This document shows positions 7,174 to 15,767 of a stretch of DNA of 64,000 bases, piece by piece (within the stretch, counting starts at the first letter, position 1; every line of letters begins with the position of its first letter). The translations under genes and the position numbers were made by a program. The notes below the pieces were generated by a model. That model worked only from the letters and a program-made list of their open reading frames with translations, did no database searches and was not told where the DNA came from. Origin of the DNA: Chryseobacterium sp. GVT01B (GTDB lineage Bacteria > Bacteroidota > Bacteroidia > Flavobacteriales > Weeksellaceae). The DNA lies in NCBI RefSeq assembly GCF_019970045.1, contig NZ_JAHXYI010000003.1, positions 310,001-374,000 on the forward strand, written 5' to 3'.

Positions 7174-8643
7174 ATGCCAAGAAATAAGAAAAAAAAGAAA
7201 GAAGGTGCTTCCAATACAGTTGATGCTAATCGAAGACCAGCACCAAGACCAGCACCTCAACGTACCCCTAAACCTAAAGTTAAAGTACTTACCCAACCCG
7301 GATATGCTACAGGTGATATGTTTGGGATTGCCGCGGCTTTAATTGATGATGAGGAACTTCATGTTGTCATTTCAAAAGGCGACGGTACTTTCACAGACCA
7401 TACGGATAAAGCAGATTCTATAAAAAAATTCTATGAAGATTCCGGAATAGGTGAGGAAAGAATACATATTGTAAAAGTAAAACAGCTAAGGGGAGCAGGT
7501 AATAGAAAATTAGAAAATGAAGCACACAAGTATAAGCGAGAAGGATATACTAAAGGGGTGAACTATGGAACAGATTACATTGCCAGAAAATACTCACCGG
7601 CCTTACGGGATAAGCTAAAAGAAAGATGGAAGGTAAATATCAATGACGATGAGAATCAGGCTATAAAAAGATGGCTGGAACAAAAAGGAATCCCTACCAG
7701 TGGAAACAACTTACTTATTTTATGGTCCCGCTTCAGTGGGAAAGGAGGAGATATCCATATAGAACACGATACCAGCTATACAGGAATCAGGCAGATTGTT
7801 TATAGGGTAGCAGATATGTATGATGCAATTATTATTACGGGTGACAAAGGCTATGTGAAAGAGAGAGGATCTAAGTTTGATGATATTGTTAATGAGGTCA
7901 AAAGTACTATTCACCCTTCCAAAGTATTCAATATCACCGAATTTTGGGATGAAAAAACACCATCTTTATTAGCATGGGGAGGTAATACCCGTTTTGGACA
8001 GTTTAAGCTGTATGAGTACTTTGAGAAAAACTTTACCCATGTAAAGCATCTGGGCTTCAGAAGCGGTAACCTTGAAGTGATGGCGATGTTAGGATACACG
8101 GTAAGGTATATGGAAGAAGAAGGAAGCGAGAGTGGCCGCAGAATGCTTGCCTGGAAGGATATAGGCAGAGGTAAGACTTTAAAAAGAGGAGATGCCACCG
8201 GATACGAACGCTTACTGTTGAGTCAACCTCCAACACGATCAGGTAAATTTCTTCAGGAAAAAATAAAAGAAATAAATACAAAAATTGAGGAAGAACTTAA
8301 TGAAGAAATTAGCAGAATAATAAGGACAACCGGACCCAAAACAGACAGACAGATAGCAGATCTGAAAATAAAACATAAACCTGAAATAGAAAAAAAATTC
8401 AGAGGAGAAAAAAGAGATTATATAGGGGCACATTATGCTCCTCGTAAAAAAGATGGAACACCTCCAACACCTATATCAAAAGAAGAAAAAAGTAGGTTTT
8501 ATGAAGGGTTTAATGACAAAGATATGGAGCTTATACTCTCTTTCTTACGACCTGAACGCTGGATTTACAAACAAATTACTTACGACCCTATCATCCCACA
8601 GAAAAGAAAAGATTACAAAAAACTGTTAGAAATTGCCAATTAA
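7174..8643 (+). CDS. uncharacterised 489-aa protein with Lys/Pro-rich N-terminus
   Basis: The ATG at 7174 (MPRNKKKKKEG) is preferred over a TTG at 7147. The N-terminal 40 residues are basic and Pro-rich (APRPAPQRTPKPK), as in a flexible targeting or packaging tail. The main body carries AWGGNTRFGQFKLYEYF, HLGFRSGNLEVMAMLGYTV and QPPTRSGKF, which look like conserved enzyme motifs, possibly of a nucleotide-sugar or glycosyltransferase-like fold; that is only an impression. A long charged helix (about 355-420) precedes a C-terminal domain. No signal peptide or membrane helix is seen. It is monocistronic with its own terminator, divergent from the R-body locus. It could be a protein packaged or delivered in some way, but function is unknown. 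Confidence 0.7.
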   Translation: MPRNKKKKKEGASNTVDANRRPAPRPAPQRTPKPKVKVLTQPGYATGDMFGIAAALIDDEELHVVISKGDGTFTDHTDKADSIKKFYEDSGIGEERIHIVKVKQLRGAGNRKLENEAHKYKREGYTKGVNYGTDYIARKYSPALRDKLKERWKVNINDDENQAIKRWLEQKGIPTSGNNLLILWSRFSGKGGDIHIEHDTSYTGIRQIVYRVADMYDAIIITGDKGYVKERGSKFDDIVNEVKSTIHPSKVFNITEFWDEKTPSLLAWGGNTRFGQFKLYEYFEKNFTHVKHLGFRSGNLEVMAMLGYTVRYMEEEGSESGRRMLAWKDIGRGKTLKRGDATGYERLLLSQPPTRSGKFLQEKIKEINTKIEEELNEEISRIIRTTGPKTDRQIADLKIKHKPEIEKKFRGEKRDYIGAHYAPRKKDGTPPTPISKEEKSRFYEGFNDKDMELILSFLRPERWIYKQITYDPIIPQKRKDYKKLLEIAN

Positions 8644-8682
8644 ACAGTAAGCCGAACTCTGCTGAATTTTCATTGATATTTC

Positions 8683-8719
8683 AAAAAAACAGCCTTCTAC
8701 ACAGAAGGCTGTTTTTTTG
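8683..8719. terminator. strong bidirectional intrinsic terminator
   Basis: A 10-bp perfect stem ACAGCCTTCT/AGAAGGCTGT with a 4-base loop, flanked by A7 and T7 runs, lies between the convergent gene at 7174 and the CPBP protease gene. Confidence 0.9.
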
Positions 8720-8728
8720 ACTATAATG

Positions 8729-9622
8729 CTATGCAGAAAGAAGAGCATCTTCAGAATCCCTTTCAGGCAACTCTTTTCTCTTTCTCCAAAAGAAATAAGC
8801 TACAACAGCAGTTGCAATGGGCAGAGCAATACCAAACTCATCAATATAATAATTGGTGTTTCCCGTATCTACAGTAAGCGGTGTAAAAATAGACTGTATA
8901 AAAAGGTTGTGGCTGGCATGCAAAATAGCTCCCGTCCATAAGCTTCCTGATTTTAACCGCAGCCAGGTGAAAATAAAGCAAGAAGCAAATATCATCACCG
9001 TAAAACATAAAAGAGCCAGCCATTTCGGGCCACCCGTGTTATAATTGGAAAACAGCAGAAGAGGATAATGATAAATAGCCCATATAAGCCCCATCCAAAG
9101 AGAGGTGACAGTATAAGAATTGATCTTAGCCAATTGCGGAGTAAGAAGACCCCGCCAGCCTATTTCCTCACCCAACGCCGAGCCCACAGAACGTACCATA
9201 CCAAAGCTGCTCATCAGAATGACATACAGGATAATGGTCTGACCATCGGAAAGATTCCATCCCATCCCTTTACCAGCTTCTGCTACAAACTGATGATTAT
9301 AAAATCCGCCAGCCCCAGTGATCCAGATGATAAGGTAAGGAACAAAAGAGTAGACAATTGGAATACAGTAAGCCATGATCTGGTATTTCGTAAGGCCCCA
9401 TTTCCAACCCAGGGAAGAAACAGGAATTTTCCGGATACGACAGGTAAGAAGTGCTGCAATAGCCGGGCACCACATTACAATCGTAGCGTAAGATATAATC
9501 CCGCCGCCGAGTTTCCCCGTACGAATACACATATAATAGACAGGGAGACAGAAAAGCAAGGTAAGGCACAGGTAAGTGGCAATATTCTTCCTGATTTCGG
9601 ATTTGGATATTGTATTTTCCAT
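8729..9622 (-). CDS. CPBP-family intramembrane glutamic protease (CAAX/Abi)
   Basis: The 297-aa protein has about eight hydrophobic segments and the three CPBP motifs: GEEIGWRG (catalytic Glu pair, about residue 152), a His in the membrane motif GLIWAIYHYP and a third motif HASHN. The family comprises CAAX prenyl protease-like and bacteriocin-immunity-like membrane peptidases; the substrate cannot be told. It is divergent from an XRE regulator at 9760 across a gap of about 140 bases, so that regulator may control it. The C-terminus is charged and cytoplasmic. Confidence 0.92.
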   Translation of the reverse strand: MENTISKSEIRKNIATYLCLTLLFCLPVYYMCIRTGKLGGGIISYATIVMWCPAIAALLTCRIRKIPVSSLGWKWGLTKYQIMAYCIPIVYSFVPYLIIWITGAGGFYNHQFVAEAGKGMGWNLSDGQTIILYVILMSSFGMVRSVGSALGEEIGWRGLLTPQLAKINSYTVTSLWMGLIWAIYHYPLLLFSNYNTGGPKWLALLCFTVMIFASCFIFTWLRLKSGSLWTGAILHASHNLFIQSIFTPLTVDTGNTNYYIDEFGIALPIATAVVAYFFWRKRKELPERDSEDALLSA

Positions 9623-9759
9623 AAACTGATCTGGTGTTGATGTTTATAAATGGTTGAAAAATAGAAGGTTATTTTTTAATAAAAGTACACTTATTTCTTA
9701 TATGAATAATAATTTTCAGCACTATTCAATTTAAAAAAAGAGGTCTTCTGTTTTTAATA

Positions 9760-10383
9760 ATGGAAAACTGTAAATTAGCCAAAACATTTTTTTCCGAATT
9801 ACCCCAGAACATGTCCAGACTAAAAGCGATACGAGAACAAAAAAATCTGACTCAGGAGGAACTGTCAGAAAAATCAAAAATTTCTGTAAGAACCATTCAG
9901 CGGATAGAATCCGGAACAGAACCTAAGGGACATACTTTAAGAGCGTTGGCGCAGACTTTGGAAATAGAGGAATCTTTATTACTGCAGGAAGAAATCATTA
10001 TTTCCCAGGAAAATGATGAGGTAAAAACAGAAGCCGCAGAAGAATCTGAAACGGTCAATTATTCTATGATTAAGATGATCAATCTATCCTCCTTATTATT
10101 TGTGGTAGTACCACCATTAAATATTCTGGCTCCCTTTCTGTTGATGTTTATTACGAAACAGAGAAATAGTCTTACTAAACAGATTATCTCTCTGCAGATG
10201 TTTTGGACTGCTATAGCACCCATTGTATTTATGCTCGGTATCTTTTTAAAGCTTGGAAAAGAGTTTACTCTTATTCTGATGATCCTTATTGCATTGTCCA
10301 ATGTATTCATGATCCTCCGGAATGCTGCTGAGATTGACCGTAAAAAGAAATTGTATTTTAAGTTGAAATTCAGTATGTTATAA
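9760..10383 (+). CDS. XRE-family regulator with membrane C-terminus
   Basis: The N-terminal HTH_3 domain (about residues 18-75) contains LKAIREQKNLTQEELSEKS and RTIQRIESGTEPK. A charged linker leads to a C-terminal region with three or four hydrophobic segments resembling DUF4870-type membrane domains. An alternative ATG at 9811 (MSRLKAIREQ) would begin exactly at the HTH. HTH-plus-membrane proteins of this layout are common in flavobacteria and are presumed membrane-tethered regulators. It faces the CPBP protease gene divergently. Confidence 0.88.
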   Translation: MENCKLAKTFFSELPQNMSRLKAIREQKNLTQEELSEKSKISVRTIQRIESGTEPKGHTLRALAQTLEIEESLLLQEEIIISQENDEVKTEAAEESETVNYSMIKMINLSSLLFVVVPPLNILAPFLLMFITKQRNSLTKQIISLQMFWTAIAPIVFMLGIFLKLGKEFTLILMILIALSNVFMILRNAAEIDRKKKLYFKLKFSML

Positions 10384-10386
10384 TTA

Positions 10387-10416
10387 TTGTCGGGGCTTTG
10401 TCGGGTTATTGTCGGG
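10387..10416 (+). promoter_or_regulatory. three phased TTGTCGGG direct repeats
   Basis: TTGTCGGG occurs exactly three times at 10387, 10398 and 10409, with a constant 11-bp period, just upstream of a putative promoter for the serine hydrolase. One-helical-turn spacing is typical of cooperative activator or repressor sites. Confidence 0.5.
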
Positions 10417-10426
10417 TTCTTTTTTA

Positions 10427-10456
10427 TTTGAAAAACAAAATGAAATTGAATCTTTG
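10427..10456 (+). promoter_or_regulatory. putative Bacteroidetes promoter for the serine hydrolase gene
   Basis: TTTG at 10427-10430 and AATCTTTG at 10449-10456 (one mismatch to TAnnTTTG) are separated by 18 bases, giving a very short leader before ATG 10471. The phased repeats end 11 bases upstream of the -33 box. Confidence 0.4.
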
Positions 10457-10470
10457 TCAAAAAAATAACA

Positions 10471-11958
10471 ATGACAAAATCGGCACAGCTTATCCTTCCT
10501 TTTCTTATTCTGTTGATGAATATCGTTCAAGCGCAGACAGAAAAAACAGATCCTCTTTACAAAACAATTATATCAAAAGACAGCCTGTTTTTTTCAGCAG
10601 GTTACAATACCTGTAACATAGGAAAGATGGAAAGCATGTTAAGCGACGGGTTTGAATTTTATCATGATAAAGGCGGCTTTGAGGATAAAAAGAAATTCAT
10701 CATTGATTTTAAAAATGGATTGTGCAAATCTCCGGAAACCTATCAGTTAAAAAGAGTCCTGGTTGATAAAAGTACTGAGATTTATCCCATGTATAAAGAG
10801 GGAAAAATATATGCTGCCATTCAGAATGGAGACCATCTGTTTTATGAAAAAATAGGAGATCAGGCCGAGAAATTAGTCGGGGAAGCAAAATTTACTCACT
10901 TGTGGATCTTAGAAAATGCTGAGTGGAAACTTAAAAATTCATTGAGCTTTGATCACCATCCTAAGCAGACTACTGATAGTGAAACCATGTTTGATAACGA
11001 TCAGTCGATGCAAAGCTGGCTGAAAGAGAATAAGGTTCCAACCCTGGGATTAGGAATTATCGAAGGGGGAAAATTACAGCAGGTAAAAGTTTTTGGAGGT
11101 ACAAAACAAGGAATTCCAGCTCACGTCAACGCTTATTTTAATGTAGCATCCCTTACCAAACCTGTCACTACAATGGTAGCATTAAGGCTGATAAGTTTAG
11201 GAAAATGGAAGTTGGACGAACCTTTAGATACCTACTGGACAGATCCCGATATCATCAACGATCCCAGACATCACAAACTGACCACCAGAACAGTTTTGAC
11301 CCACCAGACCGGCTTTCCCAACTGGAGATGGATGAATGCTGACAAAAAACTGAACTTTCAGTTTGATCCCGGTACAAAATACCAATATTCAGGAGAAGGT
11401 TTTGAATACCTTCGGAAAGCATTGGAAAAGAAGTTTGGAAAATCACTGGACCAGCTTGCAAAAGAATTGATCTTTCAGCCTCTCAAAATGCGTAATACAA
11501 ACTATATCTGGGATCAGAACACGGATGAGTCAAGATTTATAACGGGATACAACGAAAAAGGAGATGCATATCCAATAGAAAAAATTAAAACCGCAAATGC
11601 TGCCGATGACCTGCATACTACGATAGAAGATTACGGGAATTTTATGATCAGCGTTATGAAAGGAAAAAATCTGAAACCGGAAGTCTTTCAGGAAATGATC
11701 AAAAAACAGGTAAAAGTAAAAGAGGGTAAATATTTTGGGTTGGGACTTGAAATCTACGATCTGGGAAATGGTGAATATGCTTTATCCCATGGTGGAGCAG
11801 ACCAGGGAACAAGGTGTATTGCTATTGTACTGCCCAACTCAGGAAAAGGAATTGTGATATTTACCAATGTAGATGATGGCTACAAAGTCTATGAAAAACT
11901 GGTCCTTCATTACTTAGGAGAGCAGGGGCAAAAAATTATTAAGATAGAAACCAAATAA
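10471..11958 (+). CDS. secreted serine hydrolase: NTF2-like domain fused to beta-lactamase-type domain
   Basis: The 495-aa protein has a signal peptide (MTKSAQLILPFLILLMNIVQAQ). A DUF4440/NTF2-like domain follows (about 30-165; GYNTCNIGKMESMLSDGFEFYHD) and then a beta-lactamase/class C-like domain (about 175-490). The latter shows the catalytic SxxK in ASLTKPVT (Ser about 227), a YSG in place of YxN, and HGG (LSHGGADQG) as the third motif. These features fit penicillin-binding-protein-like esterases or peptidases rather than antibiotic resistance. Substrate unknown; location periplasmic or exported. Confidence 0.88.
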   Translation: MTKSAQLILPFLILLMNIVQAQTEKTDPLYKTIISKDSLFFSAGYNTCNIGKMESMLSDGFEFYHDKGGFEDKKKFIIDFKNGLCKSPETYQLKRVLVDKSTEIYPMYKEGKIYAAIQNGDHLFYEKIGDQAEKLVGEAKFTHLWILENAEWKLKNSLSFDHHPKQTTDSETMFDNDQSMQSWLKENKVPTLGLGIIEGGKLQQVKVFGGTKQGIPAHVNAYFNVASLTKPVTTMVALRLISLGKWKLDEPLDTYWTDPDIINDPRHHKLTTRTVLTHQTGFPNWRWMNADKKLNFQFDPGTKYQYSGEGFEYLRKALEKKFGKSLDQLAKELIFQPLKMRNTNYIWDQNTDESRFITGYNEKGDAYPIEKIKTANAADDLHTTIEDYGNFMISVMKGKNLKPEVFQEMIKKQVKVKEGKYFGLGLEIYDLGNGEYALSHGGADQGTRCIAIVLPNSGKGIVIFTNVDDGYKVYEKLVLHYLGEQGQKIIKIETK

Positions 11959-11999
11959 CTATTCATGCTATAATAAATCTTTGTATATTCGGTTATTGA

Positions 12000-12038
12000 T
12001 CTGAAAACAAATGAAATAACATACTATTTGTTTTCAGA
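12000..12038. promoter_or_regulatory. perfect 13-bp inverted repeat upstream of the DUF3592 gene
   Basis: TCTGAAAACAAAT and ATTTGTTTTCAGA form perfect 13-bp arms with a 13-base loop, ending 11 bases before ATG 12050. There is no T-run, so it could be an operator or a 5' UTR hairpin as readily as a terminator of the preceding gene. Confidence 0.55.
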
Positions 12039-12049
12039 ATATAACAGAT

Positions 12050-12478
12050 ATGAGCAGAAATAAAAAGAAAGTTATGTGGCAATATTATTTAATTCTCGGT
12101 GCGGGAATAGTGCTGTTTATTTTTGCATTCTTAAGTTTTAGAAACACTCTTTCATTCTTAAAGAAAGCAGAAAAGACCACCGCAACTGTTACTTCACTGC
12201 GGGAATTTGATTCGGATGGAATAGTATTCAGTCCTCTCTTTACCTTCCGTACCAGAAATAATATTGAATATACCTACGAACTGCCGGAAGGCACCAATCC
12301 TTCAGCATGGTCGGTAGGAGAGACAGAGACCGTTATCTATGATCCGGATGATCCTTCTTCCGTAGAATTATATACGTATTTCAGAATTTTTGCCTGGCCT
12401 TTAATATTGATTTCTATTGCATTGCCATTACTGGTGGTAGGAGGAGGTTATTTTATTGCACACCAGTTTTTAAAATAA
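12050..12478 (+). CDS. DUF3592-family membrane protein
   Basis: The 142-aa protein has an N-terminal transmembrane helix (about 11-30), an extracytoplasmic beta-rich domain and a C-terminal helix (about 117-138). The central TTATVTSLREFDSDG, the YTYELPEG region and VGETETVIYDPDDPSSVEL are typical of DUF3592. Members are small two-helix membrane proteins of unknown function. It converges on the lipoprotein gene, whose stop is 17 bases away. Confidence 0.85.
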   Translation: MSRNKKKVMWQYYLILGAGIVLFIFAFLSFRNTLSFLKKAEKTTATVTSLREFDSDGIVFSPLFTFRTRNNIEYTYELPEGTNPSAWSVGETETVIYDPDDPSSVELYTYFRIFAWPLILISIALPLLVVGGGYFIAHQFLK

Positions 12479-12495
12479 CCTGCTCCTTCTGTATT

Positions 12496-13041
12496 CTATT
12501 TTACCTTTTCCAGAAGATACAGCTTAGCTCCGGAAAATGCCTGCTTAGGCATCAGGTTTCCTTCCAGAATCATAGTCTTATTATTGGCATCTATGACAGA
12601 AATATAATTGTTGGAATTGTATTCTATATAATTCTCTTTTTCTTTCGTTGAAGGATTTTTTCCGAACTCCATAGAATATTTTACCCAGTCTTCATCCTGT
12701 GAACTGCAGTGTACCGGTTTGAATTTAGACTTTTTAGCCTTGAACACAATTTGATCAAAACCTTCCGTACATTCTGAGGTGAATGAGCCGTCAGGATTCT
12801 GATCTTTTGAAAAATCCTCGAAAGAACCACGGTAAACACCTACCACTTTCCAGGTTCCGTCCACACGGTCTTCATCAATCTTTCCCTTCGCTTTGCTTAC
12901 CGCCCAGCTGATTCCGTTTACCGTTCCTTTTACTGCTTTATAACTTAAGCTTACAGCTCCAGATACTACTTTTGTAGCCGTTCTTACCACACATGAATTG
13001 AGAACAAGGACCGCCGAAGCCAGAAATATTATTTTCTTCAT
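12496..13041 (-). CDS. putative outer-membrane or periplasmic lipoprotein
   Basis: The ATG at 13041 is preferred over an in-frame start at 13113 because it places a lipoprotein signal peptide at the N-terminus: MKKIIFLASAVLVLNSC, with Cys at position 17 as the lipidation site. The mature 165 residues start with a small-residue helical segment (VSGAVSLSYKAVKGTVNG), then a beta-rich domain with two Cys (SECTEGF, PVHCSSQDE). No family was recognised; lipocalin-like domains in Bacteroidetes can look similar. Confidence 0.8.
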   Translation of the reverse strand: MKKIIFLASAVLVLNSCVVRTATKVVSGAVSLSYKAVKGTVNGISWAVSKAKGKIDEDRVDGTWKVVGVYRGSFEDFSKDQNPDGSFTSECTEGFDQIVFKAKKSKFKPVHCSSQDEDWVKYSMEFGKNPSTKEKENYIEYNSNNYISVIDANNKTMILEGNLMPKQAFSGAKLYLLEKVK

Positions 13042-13267
13042 TTTGTCAAATTTTTTCAGATACGAAGATAATGTTTTTGGAAAAACTGCTTGATGATGAA
13101 CTATGTTTTGCATATTTAATATTAATGCTAGACATCTTAATATATTCTGCTGTCCGGTTTACCGCCCGAAAATCAGCATTCAACGTTCAATATGACCTGT
13201 TCAAAGTATTTACACTTATTCCTGACTCTGTTATATCATAATTTTACCATCACAAAACATCACTATT

Positions 13268-14317
13268 ATGAATACTACATTGAACTTCAGTAAAAAAACA
13301 CAGGCCATTTTATCCATGGTCATTTTTATAGGAATGGGGTTACTATCTCTAAAAGCACAGACTTCTGCCACTGGCGGGAAAGATACAGAAAATACAGCTG
13401 TCAGATCAGCTTTCCAGAATACAAAGAAAATCCGAGCCGGACTACTGGATGTAGGCTACGCAGAAGTAGGACCTGAAAATGGGAAACCTGTCATCCTTCT
13501 TCATGGATGGCCTTATGATATCCACAGTTTTGAACAATCCTCAGCTATCCTTGCCGAAAAAGGGTACCGTGTTTTGGTCCCTTATTTAAGAGGTTACGGT
13601 ACAACGACCTTTGTTTCACCCAATACAAAACGAAACTGTCAGCAAAGTGCTGTTGCATTAGATATCATTGCTTTTATGGATGCCCTGAAAATTGATAAAG
13701 CGATCATCGGCGGTTTTGACTGGGGAGCCAGAACTGCAGATATCATGGCAGCATTGTGGCCAGAACGTTGTACGGGCTTGGTCGCCGTAAGCGGATATTT
13801 AATTGGAAGCCCAAAGGCCAACGAAAAACCTCTCCCTCCAAATGCTGAATTTTTATGGTGGTATCAGTATTACTTTTCAACTGAAAGAGGGTATAAAGGC
13901 TATAAAACCAATACTACAGCATTTAATAAACTGATCTGGAAAACAGCTTCACCAAAATGGGGTTTTGATGACCAGACCTACGAACGCTCTGCCGCAGCAT
14001 TCAATAATCCTGATCATGTTGATATTGTGATCCACAATTACCGCTGGCGTCTGGGATTGGCGAAAGGAGAAAAACAATACGATGCGCTTGAAGCTAAACT
14101 GGCAAAATCTCCTTCCATTACAGTCCCAACAGTTACCCTGGAAGGTGATGCCAACGGAGCTGCATTTCCTGCCCCCGAAAGTTATGCTTCCAGATATACA
14201 GGAAAATATGCCCATCATACCCTCACAGGCGGAATTGGACACAATTTACCACAGGAAGCTCCAAAAGCATTTGCAGATGCCATTATAGAAGCAGACTTCA
14301 TGTCACAGTCTAAATAA
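13268..14317 (+). CDS. exported alpha/beta hydrolase (epoxide hydrolase/dehalogenase-like)
   Basis: The 349-aa protein has an N-terminal signal peptide ending near LLSLKAQ. An alpha/beta hydrolase fold follows with the oxyanion-hole motif LLHGWPYD, an Asp nucleophile in IIGGFDWGARTA (about residue 149), typical of epoxide hydrolases and haloalkane dehalogenases rather than esterases, and a catalytic His in GGIGHNLPQEAP. Substrate unknown; action outside the cytoplasm is inferred from the signal peptide. It appears monocistronic, with a palindromic repeat after it. Confidence 0.88.
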   Translation: MNTTLNFSKKTQAILSMVIFIGMGLLSLKAQTSATGGKDTENTAVRSAFQNTKKIRAGLLDVGYAEVGPENGKPVILLHGWPYDIHSFEQSSAILAEKGYRVLVPYLRGYGTTTFVSPNTKRNCQQSAVALDIIAFMDALKIDKAIIGGFDWGARTADIMAALWPERCTGLVAVSGYLIGSPKANEKPLPPNAEFLWWYQYYFSTERGYKGYKTNTTAFNKLIWKTASPKWGFDDQTYERSAAAFNNPDHVDIVIHNYRWRLGLAKGEKQYDALEAKLAKSPSITVPTVTLEGDANGAAFPAPESYASRYTGKYAHHTLTGGIGHNLPQEAPKAFADAIIEADFMSQSK

Positions 14318-14350
14318 AAATCTGTTGGATTTAAGAGGCTTTGTTAAAAG

Positions 14351-14407
14351 TGTCATTCTGACGAAGGAAGAATCTCATTAATAACATTCTTCCTTCGTAA
14401 AATGACA
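14351..14407. repeat. REP-like palindrome with TGTCATT termini
   Basis: Long nearly perfect arms (outer TGTCATT/AATGACA, inner ACGAAGGAAGAAT/ATTCTTCCTTCGT) enclose a short loop between two convergent genes. The outer ends resemble the hairpin units at 15.8-17.8 kb. It may act as a terminator. Confidence 0.65.
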
Positions 14408-14452
14408 TAGTCAAATGATTTAATTATGAGACAGTCTCTTTCTTATCGTAAA

Positions 14453-15595
14453 CTATCCTTCAAAACCTTCTTCAAGCTTCAGTTTATTCACCAAAGGATT
14501 GGCATACATCGCCAGAAAATACTCCTTAGAAACTGGATCTGACGGGTCTATACGCATTTCAAGCCTTCGGATAAATAACTGTTTCTCCTGTTCAGTATAT
14601 TGTGAAGCATAGGTATCTGTGTTATGAATCAGATCATAAGCAATATATTTTGTCGGCCAAAGCTTATAATTCTTAATGATAGAATGATCAATCACCTGCG
14701 CAACGGCCTGCAATTGTTTGTTTTTATTCTCAATCGTAGTGGCAATTTCATCCAGTTCTGTATCAATAACATCACCGGCATGCAGATGAATTCGTTTCTT
14801 TTGTCCTAATATTCCGCTGAGCATAGTGGTAAAGTCTTCATTTTTACCTTTGATGTATTCCTCATCCCTGTGCTGTGCGAGAAGCTGAGGCATTTTCAAA
14901 GAATCTGTAGGATCATATTCGTAAGAAATAGATATAGGAACAATCTTTAAGGTTTTAAAATACTCTATCAGTGACTGATCTCCTGATGCCATGGCAAGCA
15001 TTTTTAAAACACCCTGTTGAGTGGCATCATTACCGTCTTTGGTACGGCCTTCACGCTGGGCGATCCATACAGAACGGTTTTCGTGGTGCAGTTGATGATC
15101 AATATACTCAGACATCGTTTGTGAACTTTTAAGCTGATCACGAAGCGACAGTCCCCTTTGAACCAGAAAGTTACGGTTCAGTTTAGCCAATACATTCAAA
15201 AAGTTTCTTTTCACAAGATTATCCCCAATGGCTGAAGCAGTCATAATGTGGCCGCTTTCCAGAAGAGCCAGATTAAGCAGGGAAGTATCCAGTACAATAT
15301 CTCTGTGATTTGAAATGTAAAGGTATGGAGTATTTTTATCCAGTTTATCGAAGCCTGAGGTCGTTAAACCTTCAGAACTTTTTGCAAGGATCTGACGAAC
15401 GGTATACGCTACAAAATGATGCTGAAAATCACTTATAGAGTGGATCTCTTTAAACTGTTCCAGCCAGACCTGCTCATCCACACCGGGAAAAGTAAAGTTC
15501 ATCAGTGCTTTCATCATAGGATCACGGGCTACACTCTGCAATCTTTCATTCACTTCATGATCATGAAAATACCGTATTTCATCAAACTTCGACAT
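14453..15595 (-). CDS. PlsC/PlsB-like glycerolipid acyltransferase
   Basis: The 380-aa protein contains the acyltransferase motif NHx4D in ISNHRDIVLD (about 94-102) and a substrate-binding motif WIAQREGRTKDG, both typical of 1-acyl-glycerol-3-phosphate acyltransferases. The C-terminal 130 residues are helical and specific to a Bacteroidetes subfamily I recognise only by general look. Role: acylation of a glycerol phosphate or related lipid at the inner membrane. No obvious operon partner is present. Confidence 0.85.
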   Translation of the reverse strand: MSKFDEIRYFHDHEVNERLQSVARDPMMKALMNFTFPGVDEQVWLEQFKEIHSISDFQHHFVAYTVRQILAKSSEGLTTSGFDKLDKNTPYLYISNHRDIVLDTSLLNLALLESGHIMTASAIGDNLVKRNFLNVLAKLNRNFLVQRGLSLRDQLKSSQTMSEYIDHQLHHENRSVWIAQREGRTKDGNDATQQGVLKMLAMASGDQSLIEYFKTLKIVPISISYEYDPTDSLKMPQLLAQHRDEEYIKGKNEDFTTMLSGILGQKKRIHLHAGDVIDTELDEIATTIENKNKQLQAVAQVIDHSIIKNYKLWPTKYIAYDLIHNTDTYASQYTEQEKQLFIRRLEMRIDPSDPVSKEYFLAMYANPLVNKLKLEEGFEG

Positions 15596-15767
15596 GCGAT
15601 TATTTAAAAATTAAAACTTTTTGCAAAAGAACGAAAATTTATCTGGGGAATGGGTATAATGCTTGTTAAAGTATTATGAAGGGCGTAGGAGTTAATTGAA
15701 ATAACTGTGTATAACAAATAAATCCATATAATGGCGCCCACTTTGTCACGCTATAAGCGCCCACCAT

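Noticed and set aside
10471..11958. Antibiotic-resistance beta-lactamase
   Set aside because: The motifs (SxxK, YSG, HGG) and the NTF2-like fusion fit the serine hydrolase/PBP-like esterase group rather than resistance enzymes.
12496..13113. Longer start for the lipoprotein
   Set aside because: It would hide the lipoprotein signal peptide, which begins exactly at ATG 13041.
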